Source of the DNA: Voacanga thouarsii
Taxonomy: Eukaryota; Streptophyta; Magnoliopsida; Gentianales; Apocynaceae
Length of the DNA stretch: 64,000 bases
Direction: 5' to 3'
Assembly (NCBI GenBank): GCA_026120185.1
Contig: JANUWF010001110.1
Span: 225,001 to 289,000 of the forward strand
Below the pieces are notes generated by a model. The model was not told the DNA's origin, did not search any database, and saw only the letters and a list, made by a program, of their open reading frames with translations. The translations under genes and the position numbers were made by a program. Of the stretch, positions 33,246 through 45,417 are shown piece after piece. Every line of letters starts with the position of its first letter. Position 1 is the stretch's first letter.

Positions 33246-33713
33246 CTAACCTGGTTGCACAAGTTTTTTTATTTTGCATGATTAGTAAAGACAAAGTTTT
33301 TGGACACAATGTTTGTATCTAAAACGCACCGACAAAGTTTTTGGATGCAGTACTTGAGTCCGAAACCCACCTCCAAAACTCATTCTTGAAAAAGTTCTAT
33401 TTGGATGCATATTTCGGATTGGGTCGAAATCCAAAACTAAATTATTCGTGATGCTTCATATTTCCCTTTAAAAATAACTCCTTCCATATTTTCATATTGG
33501 AATTTCAAAAAGCTTGCGCTTTTCTCAATACAGTTTTTTTTAATCTCTGAGTTAAGTGGTTTTTTCAATGTGCTTTCTATCACAACTTTCTAGGTATTTA
33601 AAGGACTTTCGTTCCTTCTCTCTTCCAATCTCTGTAACTGATGAATATTCACTCTATCTTCTAAAAACTCTCTGAGTTCTTCCTTTCCAAACAACGGACT
33701 GTCAAAGCCCTAA
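33246..33713 (+). other. copia spacer between pol and extra ORF
   Basis: Non-coding, with recurring AAGTTTTTGGA and GTCC-AAAC-like short repeats (33290-33450). It holds the leader of the extra ORF, whose ATG is displaced to 45418 by Athila-2. Confidence 0.6.
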
Positions 33714-33718
33714 TCTTC

Positions 33719-35133
33719 TGATAGGGCCTAAATTAGTCATATACTTTCTAATTATTGGAGGCCATTTTATGATACAGTCTATGCAATAACTGATCATATT
33801 CCTTCATATTTGAGATTTTACCCTTAGAAAAGTATTTTGTGTATTATTTTAGATTTTAGGGGTAAAATAAGGTAAAATCGTCGCTAAACAGAATAGAGGC
33901 GGCGCCGGCCACGTGCTGTTGGCACACACTTTAAAGCGATAAAAAATCATTGAAACAGTAGCTTAGCATAACACAGTTGGTGTCGGCCCTAGACAGGATA
34001 GGCGGCGCTGGCTATGCATTGGTACAAAGGCGGTGCCTCGATTTTCCTGAACGTTTTTTGGCAATTTGTAGAGTTTTAGTATTTTCCTACTTCTATTCAG
34101 CCAGAAACCCTAGAGGGACGAATTTAGGCTCTTTTAAAGCCTATAAATAGAGAAAAAACATAAGGAGAAAGAGGAGAATTTGGAGAGCGAAATAGAAAAT
34201 CACTCAAATTCAAGGAGGAATTCATCAAATTCAAGGAGGATTGTATAAGAGAGTCTACGAAAGAAGAAAAATGAGGCTTGTCTATGGGTGCTTTCTTTTA
34301 ACTTTGTTTTCTTTTCTTGAACAATGATGTATCAATTGTTTTATTGTAATTTGACATTGTTTTAGGTATTCATGATTTTTAGAGTTACTTTGATCTTTTG
34401 ATTAATTGCTTGTTATTCTTGGTATTTAATTACTTATGCTGATTACGAGATTAATTTGTTGTTTCTTTCTATTAACTTGCTTGGAAAAGGGGTTGATGGA
34501 GGTCTCAATTTATTAATTTTATATTTGTTGTCTATTAACTTGCTTGGAAACAGGGTTAATTGTTAAGAACTGGGTAATTGAAGGTTAATTGATATCTGTC
34601 AGGATATGGATTCATTGGTTAGTTTCATGTTTTAAATTTGCCAAGGCATGGAGATTTAATCAAGAATTGTGTTTAATGCATCTTTTGGGTAATTAGTTGA
34701 GACATGATATGTGATGCTAATTTGTCTAGAAGATAGCGATTTCATGGATTGGAAAAAAAGTGAATATATCTTAATCCTTCATAATGCCAAGAGAATGATT
34801 AGTTATGATAATGACTAGGTACTTTAAGGTCATGTTTGTTAAAATAATTGTTTGAGTTATATAATTCTCCATCCTTGACATGTATATATTCTTTTATTTT
34901 TTTATTTTTCCTTTTTATTTTTTTTCACTTTATTGAATTGGTTAAACAATGAAAGAAAAATGATTAATGCATACTTGTTCCTTGAGGATCAATACTCGTT
35001 TTAAACCCTATGATATGCTTAATGAAGAGTACGCTTGCTCATATGTGTAATTTAGGATTAACGTTTTAATTTAAATTTGATTGGAAATGTGCTTATTTTT
35101 ATATGATTTTTGTACCCAAATTCATACACATCA
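33719..35133 (+). repeat. Athila-2 5' LTR
   Basis: 1,415 bp, from TGATAGGGCC to ATACACATCA. TATA box CCTATAAATAG at 34140-34150. GC block with GGCGCCGGCCACGTG near 33902. Confidence 0.92.
34140..34150 (+). promoter_or_regulatory. Athila-2 5' LTR TATA box
   Basis: CCTATAAATAG, conserved in sequence and place with the other Athila LTRs here. Confidence 0.7.
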
Positions 35134-35135
35134 AG

Positions 35136-35152
35136 TTTTTGGCACCGTTGCT
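35136..35152 (+). other. Athila-2 primer binding site
   Basis: TTTTTGGCACCGTTGCT, two bases after the LTR; the tRNA-Asp-type site with one G-to-A change in GGCGCC. Confidence 0.8.
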
Positions 35153-35502
35153 AAGAAATAATATTATGAAAGTTTGAATTTTGTTGATTTAACCATGTAA
35201 ATATGTAAATGTGTAAATTTGTACAATTGTTTTTTTTTTTTTTTGCAAAAATGTGTCATCTTTTGTATCTTATGTATCTTTGTAATCTAATTTACTTTGA
35301 CTGATGTTTAATTGACTAATTTTTTATTTTACTTTTGTTTGAATTGTGAATTCCGCTATCTAACTTCCTTCTTGTCTTTTCTTGGTGTTAGCCTTGGTAT
35401 ATAAGCTGACAATCTGAAGGTGATATAATAGATTTTAATCCTGAAATCGAAAGGACATTATCAAAAATTCGTCGGATAATCAAAAGGAACTTACTCGCAG
35501 AC

Positions 35503-36765
35503 ATGGATGGTGCTCAAAACAACAATGCTAGAAACAACAATAGGGTCATGGATGACTTTGTGAAACCTGCAATTTCGGGCATGGGCTCAAGTGTCACTAG
35601 ACCTAGGGTGGATACGAATAATTTTGAAATAAAGCCCAATATCATCCAAATGGTCCAAAATATGGTCCAATTTGATGGGCTACCTGAGAAAAATCCCAAT
35701 GCCCACCTAGCTAGTTTCCTTGAAATTTGTAATACCTTTAAGATGAATAGTATTTCTGAAGATGCCATAAAACTAAGACTTTTTCCTTTTCTTTGAGAGA
35801 TAAAGCCAAATCCTGGTTAAAGTTTTTACCCACAGGTTCCATCACTACTTGGAATGCCCTAGTTGAAAATTTTCTTGCCAAATATTTTCCTCCAGCTAGG
35901 ACATCCAAACTCAAAAATGAAATTTTTGCCTTCCAATAATTAGATTCTGAGCCTTTGTATGAAAGTTGGGAGAGGTTCAAGGAGATGTTGAGAAAATGCC
36001 GATACCATGGATTTGAGTTAGGAATGCAGATGCTCATCTTTCTTAATGGCCTGACGTTTGCAACACGACAAGTGGTGGACTCTTCTACAGGGGGTTCCAT
36101 CAATCATAAGACCCTGGAACATGTATTCAATCTCATAAAAAATTTAGCCTCTAATAACTATTCTTGGGGAAGTGCAAGGTCTAGAACTCATGTACAATGA
36201 GTGCATTAAGTGGATGCTATAGCAGCTTTGGAAGCTAAGGTGGAAGTTTTAACTCTAAAGATGGAATAGATGGTGATGGCTCAAGGTTAAGTGCTAAATG
36301 TAAGTTGTGATTTCTGTGTTGAAGGGCACTCAAATCATGAGTGTCAAAATATGGGTTCACTCCAAGAAACCAAGGAACAAGCAGCTTTTGCAGGTAATGA
36401 CCGTCCAGGTAACAATCCTTATAGCTCTACTTACAATCCTGGTTGAAGAAATCACTTTAACTTCTCTTGGAGCAATGCAAACCAACTTAGGCAGGGCTCT
36501 TTTAACTATGGGAGAAATCAAAGGAACCAACCTCCTTTGAACAACAATTCAACACCTTCCAAGCCACCATTGGAGGAATTGATTGGCCAATTGGTAATTA
36601 CAACAAAGACTAAGTTCCAAGGGGTTGATGCTACAACAAGGAACTTAGAGGCCTCCATGCGCAACTTGGAGAGCCAAATTGGCCAACTAGCTAAATTACT
36701 TGGGGATCGTTAAGCAGGGACATTACCAGGGAACACTGAAGAAAATCTACAGGATCAAGGCCGTA
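35503..36765 (+). pseudogene. Athila-2 gag
   Basis: ATG at 35503. The family landmarks occur in order: NNFEIKPNIIQMVQNMVQFD, LEICNTFKMNSISEDAIKLR, SLRDKAKSWLKFLPTGSITT and FLAKYFPPARTSKLKNEIF. A cysteine/histidine knuckle CDFCVEGHSNHEC is near 36315, and NLESQIGQLAKLLGDR is at the end. Frameshift at about 35795; about seven nonsense codons, several in tryptophan or glutamine positions. It packages the RNA in particles in active relatives. Confidence 0.92.
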
Positions 36766-36811
36766 GAAAGCATTAAAGTCGTTTTTGCTTTAAGTTTGTG
36801 TAATTTGGAAC
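36766..36811 (+). other. Athila-2 post-gag junction
   Basis: Short non-coding stretch up to the solo-LTR insertion. The pol region expected here is absent. Confidence 0.5.
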
Positions 36812-39800
36812 TGTAACACCCCACTACCTAGGCCCAACAGGGCCGGGGATGTTGCCCCGTCCAAAGGACAAGAGATCTTTATAACTAGGTCACACATTCA
36901 CAATAATAGAATAAACAATACTTAAAACTTAAAACTTATACAATCTAAGAATTCAAAAACAAATCCAGAAATAAAATTATTCACTCTCAGCTCCTAAAAC
37001 ATTACATAAAAATAAATAATAAAATCTCTTCCAAGGCGGACAACACTAGCCACTCATCCCCACAGCAGGATTGACTTGAAATCATGGTAAAATGGGTGAT
37101 GAGATAAAAATCGTAGTAAGTCCGTGTGTGTTTTGAGAGTCCAGTGAAAACAGTTCATGGATGCAAAGTATAAAATCTTCATAAGAGAAATACTGGCAAG
37201 TAATAAACAATAGTCAAAATCAAGAGTGGTATTTTGGCTTTTCCAACCATACATGTACAATAAAATCAACCACTCAAAAAGGTGGTCCTCGATTACCACA
37301 CATTGGGCTCCATAACCATACAACGGTCAGAATGCTACACTTTGTACAGACTGACAAAAGGTAAGTGATCGGCCTACCAGGCAAGATACTCCTCCTTCTC
37401 TATACCCAAACAAAACCGGTTGTCCATTCCAGCAACACACAGTCCACTTGACTGAAAACTGTTAGCTCGGACCGACACGACCTACTGGACTGACATCTTA
37501 TCCGAAAAGGACTCACCCCTCAGAGGTGACCACCTACTGAGAAGCTTACCCTAACCCTTCAAAGACTAGTCCTAACAGTCCACCCTTATTGAGTACTTAA
37601 CGTAATTAATCCCACTTGGGGAAAAATGAACAAAACATAGTTCCACTTGAAAATGGCAATTAAGGATTTCCAAAGTCTTTGTCAAAATCAGTTTTAGAAA
37701 GAGTTTTAGGATTTGAGTAAATCTTTTCATTGATTTTTCAAATAATTTGTTTGACTAAAATGGGGAAAGAGGACAATCCTCAATTGCCTTTACAGAAGTG
37801 AGTGTCCATACACTCTACATTTGACTTACCATAATAATCATTTTGCATAAAATGGTTTTTATGCAGGAGCTTCCCTGATCCTTGCTCAAAGTAAAGGTCT
37901 TCAACAGCTGACCTAACCCCACCTGGGTTAAACATGAGCCATAATCAGACTCAAGCCAAAGATTCACTTTCACAAATAAAACTAGCTCAACTTACTACCA
38001 TCATGTCCCTAGTGTCCCAAGCTTTAAGGCTAGATAACAAATAAAAAGGTTTATAAAATAAATCTAGCTTGATATTAAAATAACTAGGGTTTAGAAAATA
38101 AGTACTATAAGTTGAAAGTTTAAATCTAGCTAAAAGTAAATTAGGGTTTATTTGATGAAGGGTCCTAGGACTCAGATGTAATTTAAAATAATAATCTATT
38201 GATAATTGATTGTCAGAAAATAATTGGTAACTAAAATTAGTTGTAAGTAAATTTTAATAGGTTTTGATTAAAAGATAATAAATAAATTTTAATAGTATTT
38301 ATGAATATAAGACTTACAAAATTAATATTTCACTTATTATGATTACTTATATAAAAGGCTTTATTTGATATTATTATTTTATATAATATCTATATATTTT
38401 ATTTCTTTAATAAAAGTTATCATTTATTTGACTAAAATATCACTATTTTATATATAAGACCAAATCCATATTTTTCTAGGGTTTTCAAAATTTACTAGAA
38501 GAAGTCATAGTATTAATCATTTTATTGATGAAATAAAATTAGCTTAGGGACAACAAGGTCATGATCATATTTCCACTTGCTAACCATAATCATGAACATA
38601 TACTCCACTCCAATTCATCAAATCATTCAAATCATGAATAAATGCATAAATCTAAATTTACCAAGACATGATCCAAACTCTACTAACATAAACATAATCA
38701 TGGCTTTAATAATCATACATGAACATAAACCCTATTCACCAAAGGTGACATAATCTCTAACATGCTTGATCACATATATTACTCACGACATGGAGACATG
38801 CATTAAACCCTAAAAATGCCATACAATCAACCAAGACAATCAACTCATGCATTAATCCCATCTCCATCCTATACACAAATTTATTCATACTTCAATCTCA
38901 ACTCATCACAACAACACATGCTCAAACCCTAATCATAATCCATCTCCTTCCAATATCATTCTAGAGACATGAATCTAGAATTTAAAGAGAGGGTTGAAGA
39001 GGCTTACTTGATTGATAAGTACTTTGGAGTAGTTTCGAAGGGATCCAACTCCTAGGAGACTTGATTCGACCAAGAGAGATGAAGGAACCATGGCCATGGT
39101 TGAAGAAACCATTTGGCCGAGAGAGAGAGAGAGAGAGAAAAGAGGAAAAGAGAGTCCATTAGCATGTTTATAAATACATATATTCATTAGAAGTTGAAGA
39201 TGAGAGAAGATGGTGTGATTAATCATGCTTACCTTGAAGATGTTCTTGAGCCTTCACAAAAATACTGATTTTTCGATCCAAAAGAGAGAGTTGGATTTTG
39301 GTATTTGATGTTAAAAATTGCAGAAGTGATTTCAAGGGGTGGAGTAGGTGTGATCTAGAGTTTTTGGAGAAGATTTGAGTGGTTTGGAATAGTATTAGGC
39401 GTATGGATGCTAGTAGGTGTTCTTAGTGTTCTAGGTGTTCTTGAAGGTTGAAGAGAATGGAGATGCTTTTAGTTAAAGCTTGCCAAAATTCTGAGGGAAG
39501 GAGTGGCTGAATTGTTTGAGGGAGTTTTGGCAATTGAATTTTTTGGTTTGAGAGGAAAAAGGAAGGCTGATTATTTGGAATCCAAAAAGAATATTTTAGG
39601 AAATCAATTTTGGAAATAAAATATGATAAGAAGATCTTTAATGGAAGAGAGCTTTTGGAAGCTCTAATGGCCGACTGGATGGTTAGGGATTCTGCTAGAA
39701 TGAAAGCTATTTGAAGGGGCTTATTGGTGGCCAAAAAGAGGGAGTACAATGGTGAAGGAATGTCTGGTTGTTTAAGGGATATTTTATGGAAATTTACTAA

Positions 39801-41045
39801 ATATATTTACTGGAATTTTGGTCTTCAATCAATGGCTTGATTGGAGTAATTGTTGGAGATATTTTAGAGGCAGCCATGGACAGGTTTTTCGAGCAGAAGG
39901 TTGGAGAAGATGATGGAGCTCAGTTCATGGATGTTCAAGGGAAGTTTGTACAGAAAAATGAGGAAGGTGTCGGAGAAGGCTGAAGATGAAGTAAGGCTAG
40001 AAAAATTCCTATACAGATTTTCGCTAGTTGCTGAAATTTACCAGTCAGTTTGCAGAGGATTTGAAGGGGCATTCGGAGGTCTTTCAAGGTTAGTTTCCAG
40101 CCTTTTTTATGGAGGAAAAATGTGGCTAAGGTGCTGAATGAAAATTGGAAGAAAACAACTTGGTTTAGGATCACCAAAGCTGCGAATTAGCCCAGAAAAT
40201 TTTATGGTTTGCACAGCATTTGTGCAATCCGGTTTTGGCCTCATAATTTCAGACTTCAAGCTAGTCAAGAGGGCTATTTTTCTGACAACATTTGGGAGGG
40301 AATGATGGTTGAGAATTTCGACACTTAGACTAAACAAGAAGCTGGAAAAATTTCAGATTACTTCATAAAGAAAATGAACATAGCGAGTTTTAAAGGTTCG
40401 ACTATGGAGATTAATCTCTTGGGAACCTTCCACAACTCCTACCCATTTTCGACCCACTAGATATCTTACACTTAGACATTTTTTAACCTTCAAAGCCATA
40501 GCACTTTGATGGAATTTTCTAAAATAGAATTGGCTTGAATAAATTGAACAATTTAATGAATTGAGAAGTAAGGAAAACTAAGGATCAAGAAGAGTATGAA
40601 TTCCCTTAGAAATTTTTGTAGGGCACAAGAGTAGGATTAGGATACTCTTATCATAACTCCCTTAGGACAACATCTCTACTCTTCCTTAAAGCATACAAGG
40701 CTGAAAATAGCCTCCCTAAATAAAAATAAAATTCAATCATGCAAAAACTCAAATGATGGAATTTGAACCCAAAATCTCAAGAATTAATTTTAAAACTCTA
40801 ACCACAACAACTCTTGTTCTTATTTTCTCTCCAAAATATTTTTCCTATTTAATCCTCAAGCTATCTCCCTATTTTCTCCTCAAGCAAAAATTACCATTTT
40901 GCCCTTCTTACTCAATAAACACAATTAAGCCTTCTAGGCTACAAATCACAAATTCAAAGCACATAAAATCATATGAAAATAGTTTTTTAAACATGCAATA
41001 AAATATGATATGCATCCCAACCCCCTTACTCTAAGGTTGGTTTCA
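36812..41045 (-). mobile_element. probable Tekay/Del-type solo LTR (about 4.2 kb)
   Basis: The plus strand begins TGTAACACCCC, i.e. the minus strand ends GGGGTGTTACA, a terminus typical of long chromovirus (Tekay/Del) LTRs. A minus-strand TATA box (TATTTATAAA, 39167-39176) is followed by a CT-rich leader and a long pyrimidine run, as expected for an LTR promoter. There is no gag/pol frame and no second copy of the terminus. I find no clean 5-bp duplication: left flank GGAAC, right flank uncertain near ACTAA. The right border is therefore approximate. Confidence 0.5.
39167..39176 (-). promoter_or_regulatory. TATA box of the putative solo LTR
   Basis: Minus-strand TATTTATAAAC, about 30 bp before a CT microsatellite-rich leader (39110-39145). 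Confidence 0.45.
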
Positions 41046-42124
41046 ACTAAGGTTTCATAGGAATAATTTTCTTTATTTTCTTTTTTATTTATGCATGAAT
41101 TGAATTGCATTATTTATCCCTACTGTGTATTCATTATTTTTATTTCGTTTTTCACCAAAAAAAAAAAAACGGAGCTCGGATAGAATGCAACCAGCACTGG
41201 CTCTTGGGAGACACTAAAAATAGGCCAATTTGGCCATTTTTTTCTTTCAAACTCTTCAACTCCCTCTCAAATTCTCTCTAACCTGCACCGGCTTCACCGC
41301 CTAAACCTTTCAAAATTTGATTTTTTACCTTCCAAACACTTCTAGAGTATCAATTTATCATTCTTTTGTTGATTTTACGGATCAAAATTCTCTAAATCTT
41401 CCATTTTTCACAAAAACCCAATCTTCAATCTACTTTCAAAGAGCTTTGATTTCTGAAAAAATGATGCATATTTTACTTGCCCATGCATAGGAGAACATAA
41501 AGGTATGTTTTTTCTTGAATTTCCACGATTAAAATGTTGTAGGTAAATTTTTCTAATTTTAGGTATATTTTTTGCCGAAATTTGGGAGATATTTAATATT
41601 CTCTTGCATTGTGAATTAACTTGTGAACTTCATGACATTGGATATATTATGAGTTGATGATTCTTGATAACTTTATTCATTCACATGATCATTAGGGAGT
41701 TTGTGTATTCGCTTAAGGGTATAATTATGGCTATTATGATGATTGAGTAACTAGTTACACATTGGCCTTGAATTATCTTACACTTGATCACTATAATGCC
41801 ATGATGATTCCATAATTCACATGATCATATTATGAGCATCTAGATATATTGGGTTTGTTCAGCACATTTACGCTTTCCAGTAAGATATTATGCTATTCTT
41901 GCAGGTTGTGTGAAAATTATGGTAGATTGATTGGCGGAGGTTGAATTAGTTATGGTAGTGGTGAAATGTGTACTTTAAGGAGTTTGAGAATTGTAGTGTG
42001 AGTTGGTTAAGAGTTGACTGTGGTGTTGTGCATTGTGTTTGAAACGGGGGGAATTATATTCTTCTAAAATCTTTGAGCTTCCTAGTACTTATACTCCTAT
42101 CTTCACTACCATCTCCTTTCTACT
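41046..42124 (+). other. Athila-2 leader of the extra ORF
   Basis: AT-rich, non-coding, with a short GC patch (GCACCGGC-type motifs at 41190-41310) like those in the LTR. Confidence 0.5.
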
Positions 42125-43060
42125 ATGTCTAGAGCACGGGGTCAATCATCCAAAAGGGCTAGAGCTTCTTCTTCCTCAGCCCCTTCGCTATAAACCCCTT
42201 GTTCCTCAGGCCAGCAGAGTTTATTGATCCATCCTATGAGGAGTGGTACAATAGGAGGTCTTCAAATAAGATCATTGTGGAGCGTATCTTTGCACTTACC
42301 CTAAACTGTGCCCTTAAACTAGGAATGATGTTTAGGAGACTAGGGTGGAGACCTATAGTACAGCTTAAGGGGGATTATTATCCAGTGCTCATTAAAGAAT
42401 TCTATACTAACATGGTTGCAAAGGATAATAACCGTCTTCCATACATTGAGACAAGAGTGAAAGGAACCCCCATTAGCCACATTTCTCCATGTGTATAATG
42501 ATAATTCTTGGCTAGGGATAGATATTAACGATCAAAAGATTCTTTCTGACCCTAATTGGGATGCTAGTGGAACTAGAGCTACTCTAGGGTTACGCAAGAA
42601 AAATGTGTTCCAAGCCAATAGCTTCTACTATAACAATGATCTTGCTACCAACTTTCGGGCTCTAGTATACATGTTTGGTTTTAATGTCGTACCCCGAGCC
42701 AGTGAATTTAATGAGACACGCACTATTGATATGTACATCTTGCATAAGATGATGACTATTCAGCCTATCCCTCTTGTCCCATTGATCATACAATCCATTA
42801 GGGATGTGGCTCATCATCGTCTCTCTACCAAAGCCTTCGTCTTTCCTCTAGTAATCATGAAAATTCTGAGCGATTTTGGTATTAGTACTGAGAGGGAATT
42901 GACAGAGACTACCACTGAGTATGACCTAGTCACGAAGCAAACATTGATGAGTTGTGGGTACAAATATAGCCAGGAGATGGATATTTTTCAATTTTATTTA
43001 TTATTTTTTTTTTTTGCACTTTTAAGATATATTTTTAATGCATGTCTTTGTGTTAAATGA
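42125..43060 (+). pseudogene. Athila-2 extra ORF, putative plant transposon protein-like
   Basis: The start at 42125 gives a basic/serine leader (MSRARGQSSKRARASSSSAP). A frameshift follows, then FIDPSYEEWYNRRSS, GWRPIVQLKGDYYPVLIKEF YTNM and TRVKGTPI, then a frameshift and GIDINDQKILSD. Later SNYNNDLATNFRAL-type and IILHKMMTIQPIPLVPLII-like segments lead to IMKILSDFGI. A YxxLIREFYxN pattern followed by VRG(K/T) is what I know from the 'putative plant transposon protein' domain found in many Athila-region proteins. The function is unknown; it is not reverse transcriptase, integrase or a proven envelope protein. Confidence 0.65.
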
Positions 43061-44288
43061 TAGAGCATATGTTCTATATCATTTGTGGCTTATGCATGAC
43101 TTTTTGCACATACTTGGATTAAGTAGTTTTTGATCAAATGCTTTACATTGTTCTTAAACCTGTTTTTCTGCTAAAATTCATTGAGCATTGTAGAACTTAC
43201 TTGAATACCTCTTGAGGCGAAATAAGAAAGACATTCATAATTTAACTTAGGGATGACGGTAATAGGCCTTCTTTGGATAGTTTGAGCTTTTCAAGCCTAT
43301 CTATTTTATATTATCCCCAGTGCCTATTTTGAGCCTAAATTATTAATTTTTTTCTTAAACCCGTTATCATACTTTGTCCATTACTTTTTTCTGAAAGTTT
43401 GATTTACCTTCCAAATCTTTGATTGCTCTTAATGGATAAAAGTACAAGTAGAAGAATTATAAGGGAGAATGCTTGTGTAAATGTCATGACTTGTTACTTT
43501 CGGTCATACATCATGTGTTGAGTTGGAGTTGTGAAAGGAGAAAGGAGGAAGAAAAGAAAAAAATTGAGAAAAATAAAAAGTTGCTAGAAAATGTTGAAAA
43601 AAAACTGCAAAACAAACAAAAGCAACATTTGAAAAGAAAAGCTGAAAGAAAAAAGAAAGAAGAGCCAAGGAAGAATGTTGAATAAGAATTGCTGAAATTT
43701 TGATGATCTTGTGCAATATGATTGATGAGTTGAGAATTATTGATGAAAAGAATGTAAGATTTGCTTGAACTATAATATGATTACTATACAAGGTTATGGG
43801 TTTTTGATTGGTTTTGTGATAAGAGAGTAAGAAAAGTTTGGAATATATTGGTACATTTTGTTTATCATTTTCTTACAAACTCTCATCTTCTTTGATATTT
43901 AATGTTCCTATATCCTTTATTTGACAGCTATATTACAACCATTTAGCCTTACATTACAAGTTTAAAAGTCCTACTTGACCTAAGTAAAATCATGATATGT
44001 CTTGGATTAGTAGAGATAGTGTATAAAAAGTAAGCTTATGGAATGCATATATTTTTTAACTAAATTCTTTCCAATAGTTTGAGAATGATGTTAAGTGTTG
44101 GGATGGTTCTACTAGTCATTCTTCACTTACACAAGTCTAGCATTTGTTATAAAATGTATAGTAGCATATGTTTTATTGTCTTGAATAAAGAAAGCATTAG
44201 AAATATTACTTTGAAATTATGAGTGATTTTGTGAAAACTTGTGTTTTTCTACTTGTCTTTGATACTTTGCTTGAGGATAAACAAAGAG
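43061..44288 (+). other. Athila-2 pre-LTR non-coding tail
   Basis: Homologous, in reverse complement, to the Athila-1 tail (17517-20700 without its solo LTR). It includes the Lys-rich frame 43473-43685 (QKQHLKRKAERKKKEEPRKN). Confidence 0.7.
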
Positions 44289-44305
44289 CTAAGTGTGGGG
44301 GAATG
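44289..44305 (+). other. Athila-2 polypurine tract
   Basis: GCTAAGTGTGGGGGAATG immediately before the 3' LTR. Confidence 0.75.
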
Positions 44306-45409
44306 TGATGCGGCCTAAATTAGTCATATATTTTCTAGTTATTTGAGGCCATTTTGTGATACAGTTTGTGCAATAATTGGTCATATTCCTTTATATTTGA
44401 GATTTTACCCTTGGAAAGAAATTTTGTGCATTATTTCAGATTTTAGGGGTAAAATAAGGTAAAATTGTCGCTAAACAAAATAGAGGCGACGCCAGCCAGG
44501 ACAGGAGAGACGGCGCCAGTCACGTGCTGCTAGCATGCATTTCGAGGCAATAAAAAATCGGCGAAACAGTAACTGAACAGAAAACAACCAGCGCCGGCCC
44601 TAGGCGAGACAGACGACTCCGGCCTATGCACCGAGTACGGAGGTGGTGCCTCGATTTTCATATGCATTTTTTGGTAATTTGCAGAGTTTTAGTATTTTTC
44701 TACTTCTATTCAGCCAAAAATCCTAGAGGGACGAATTTAGGCACTTCTAAAGCCTATAAATAGAGGAAAAATACAAGGAAAAAGAGGATAATTCAGAGAG
44801 CGAAATAGAAAATCACTCAAATTCAAGGAGAAATTCATCAAATTCAAGGAGGATTGTACAAGAGAGTCTACGAAGAAAGAAGAAGGAGGTTTGTCTATGA
44901 GTGCTTTCTTTTTAACTGTATTTTCTTTTCTTGAACAATGATGTATTAATTGTTTTATTGTAATTTGACATTGTTTTAGGTATTCATGATTTTTAGAGTT
45001 ACTTTGATCTTTTAATTAATTGATTATTATTCTTGGTATTTAATTACTTATGCTGATTACGAGATTAATTTGTTGTTGCTTTCTATTAACTTGCTTGGAA
45101 AATGGGTGGATAAGGGTCTCAATTCATTAATTTCATATTCGTTGTCTATTAACTTGCTTGAAAAATGGATTAATTGCTAAGAATTGGGTAATTAAAGGTT
45201 AGTTGATATCTACCAGGATATAGATTCATTGGTTAGTTTCATGTTTTAAATTTGGCAGGATATAGAGATTTAATCAATGATTGTGTTTAATGCATCTTTT
45301 GGGTAATTAGCTGAGACAGGATATGTGATGCTAATTTATCTAGAAGATAGTGATTTCATGGATTGGAAAAGAAGTGAATCTATCTTAATCCTTCATGATG
45401 CCAAGAGAA
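44306..45409 (+). repeat. Athila-2 3' LTR, 3'-truncated
   Basis: 1,104 bp matching 33719-34795 and then stopping at CCAAGAGAA. The last 338 bp of the 5' LTR are missing. TATA box at 44753-44762. The TCTTC duplication is still intact just beyond the truncation. Confidence 0.9.
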
Positions 45410-45417
45410 TCTTCTCA

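Larger units (their letters stand above)
33719..45409 (+). mobile_element. Athila-type element 2 (pol-less, Athila-2)
   Basis: Plus-strand element flanked by TCTTC (33714-33718 and 45410-45414). Order: 5' LTR, primer site, gag, (solo LTR insertion), extra ORF, non-coding tail, purine tract, 3' LTR. There is no protease, reverse transcriptase or integrase at all between gag and the extra ORF, so it would depend on a relative for movement. LTR and tail are homologous to Athila-1, which is therefore of the same family. The 3' LTR lacks its last 338 bp or so. Confidence 0.88.

Noticed and set aside
38975..39226. Minus-strand Ser/Leu-rich ORF in the putative solo LTR
   Set aside because: Its repeat-rich part is a CT microsatellite read in frame; it lies at the expected LTR leader.
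18338..45414. TCTTC as a preferred integration motif, since it is the duplication of both Athila-2 and the solo LTR in Athila-1
   Set aside because: Only two cases from different lineages; chance is adequate.
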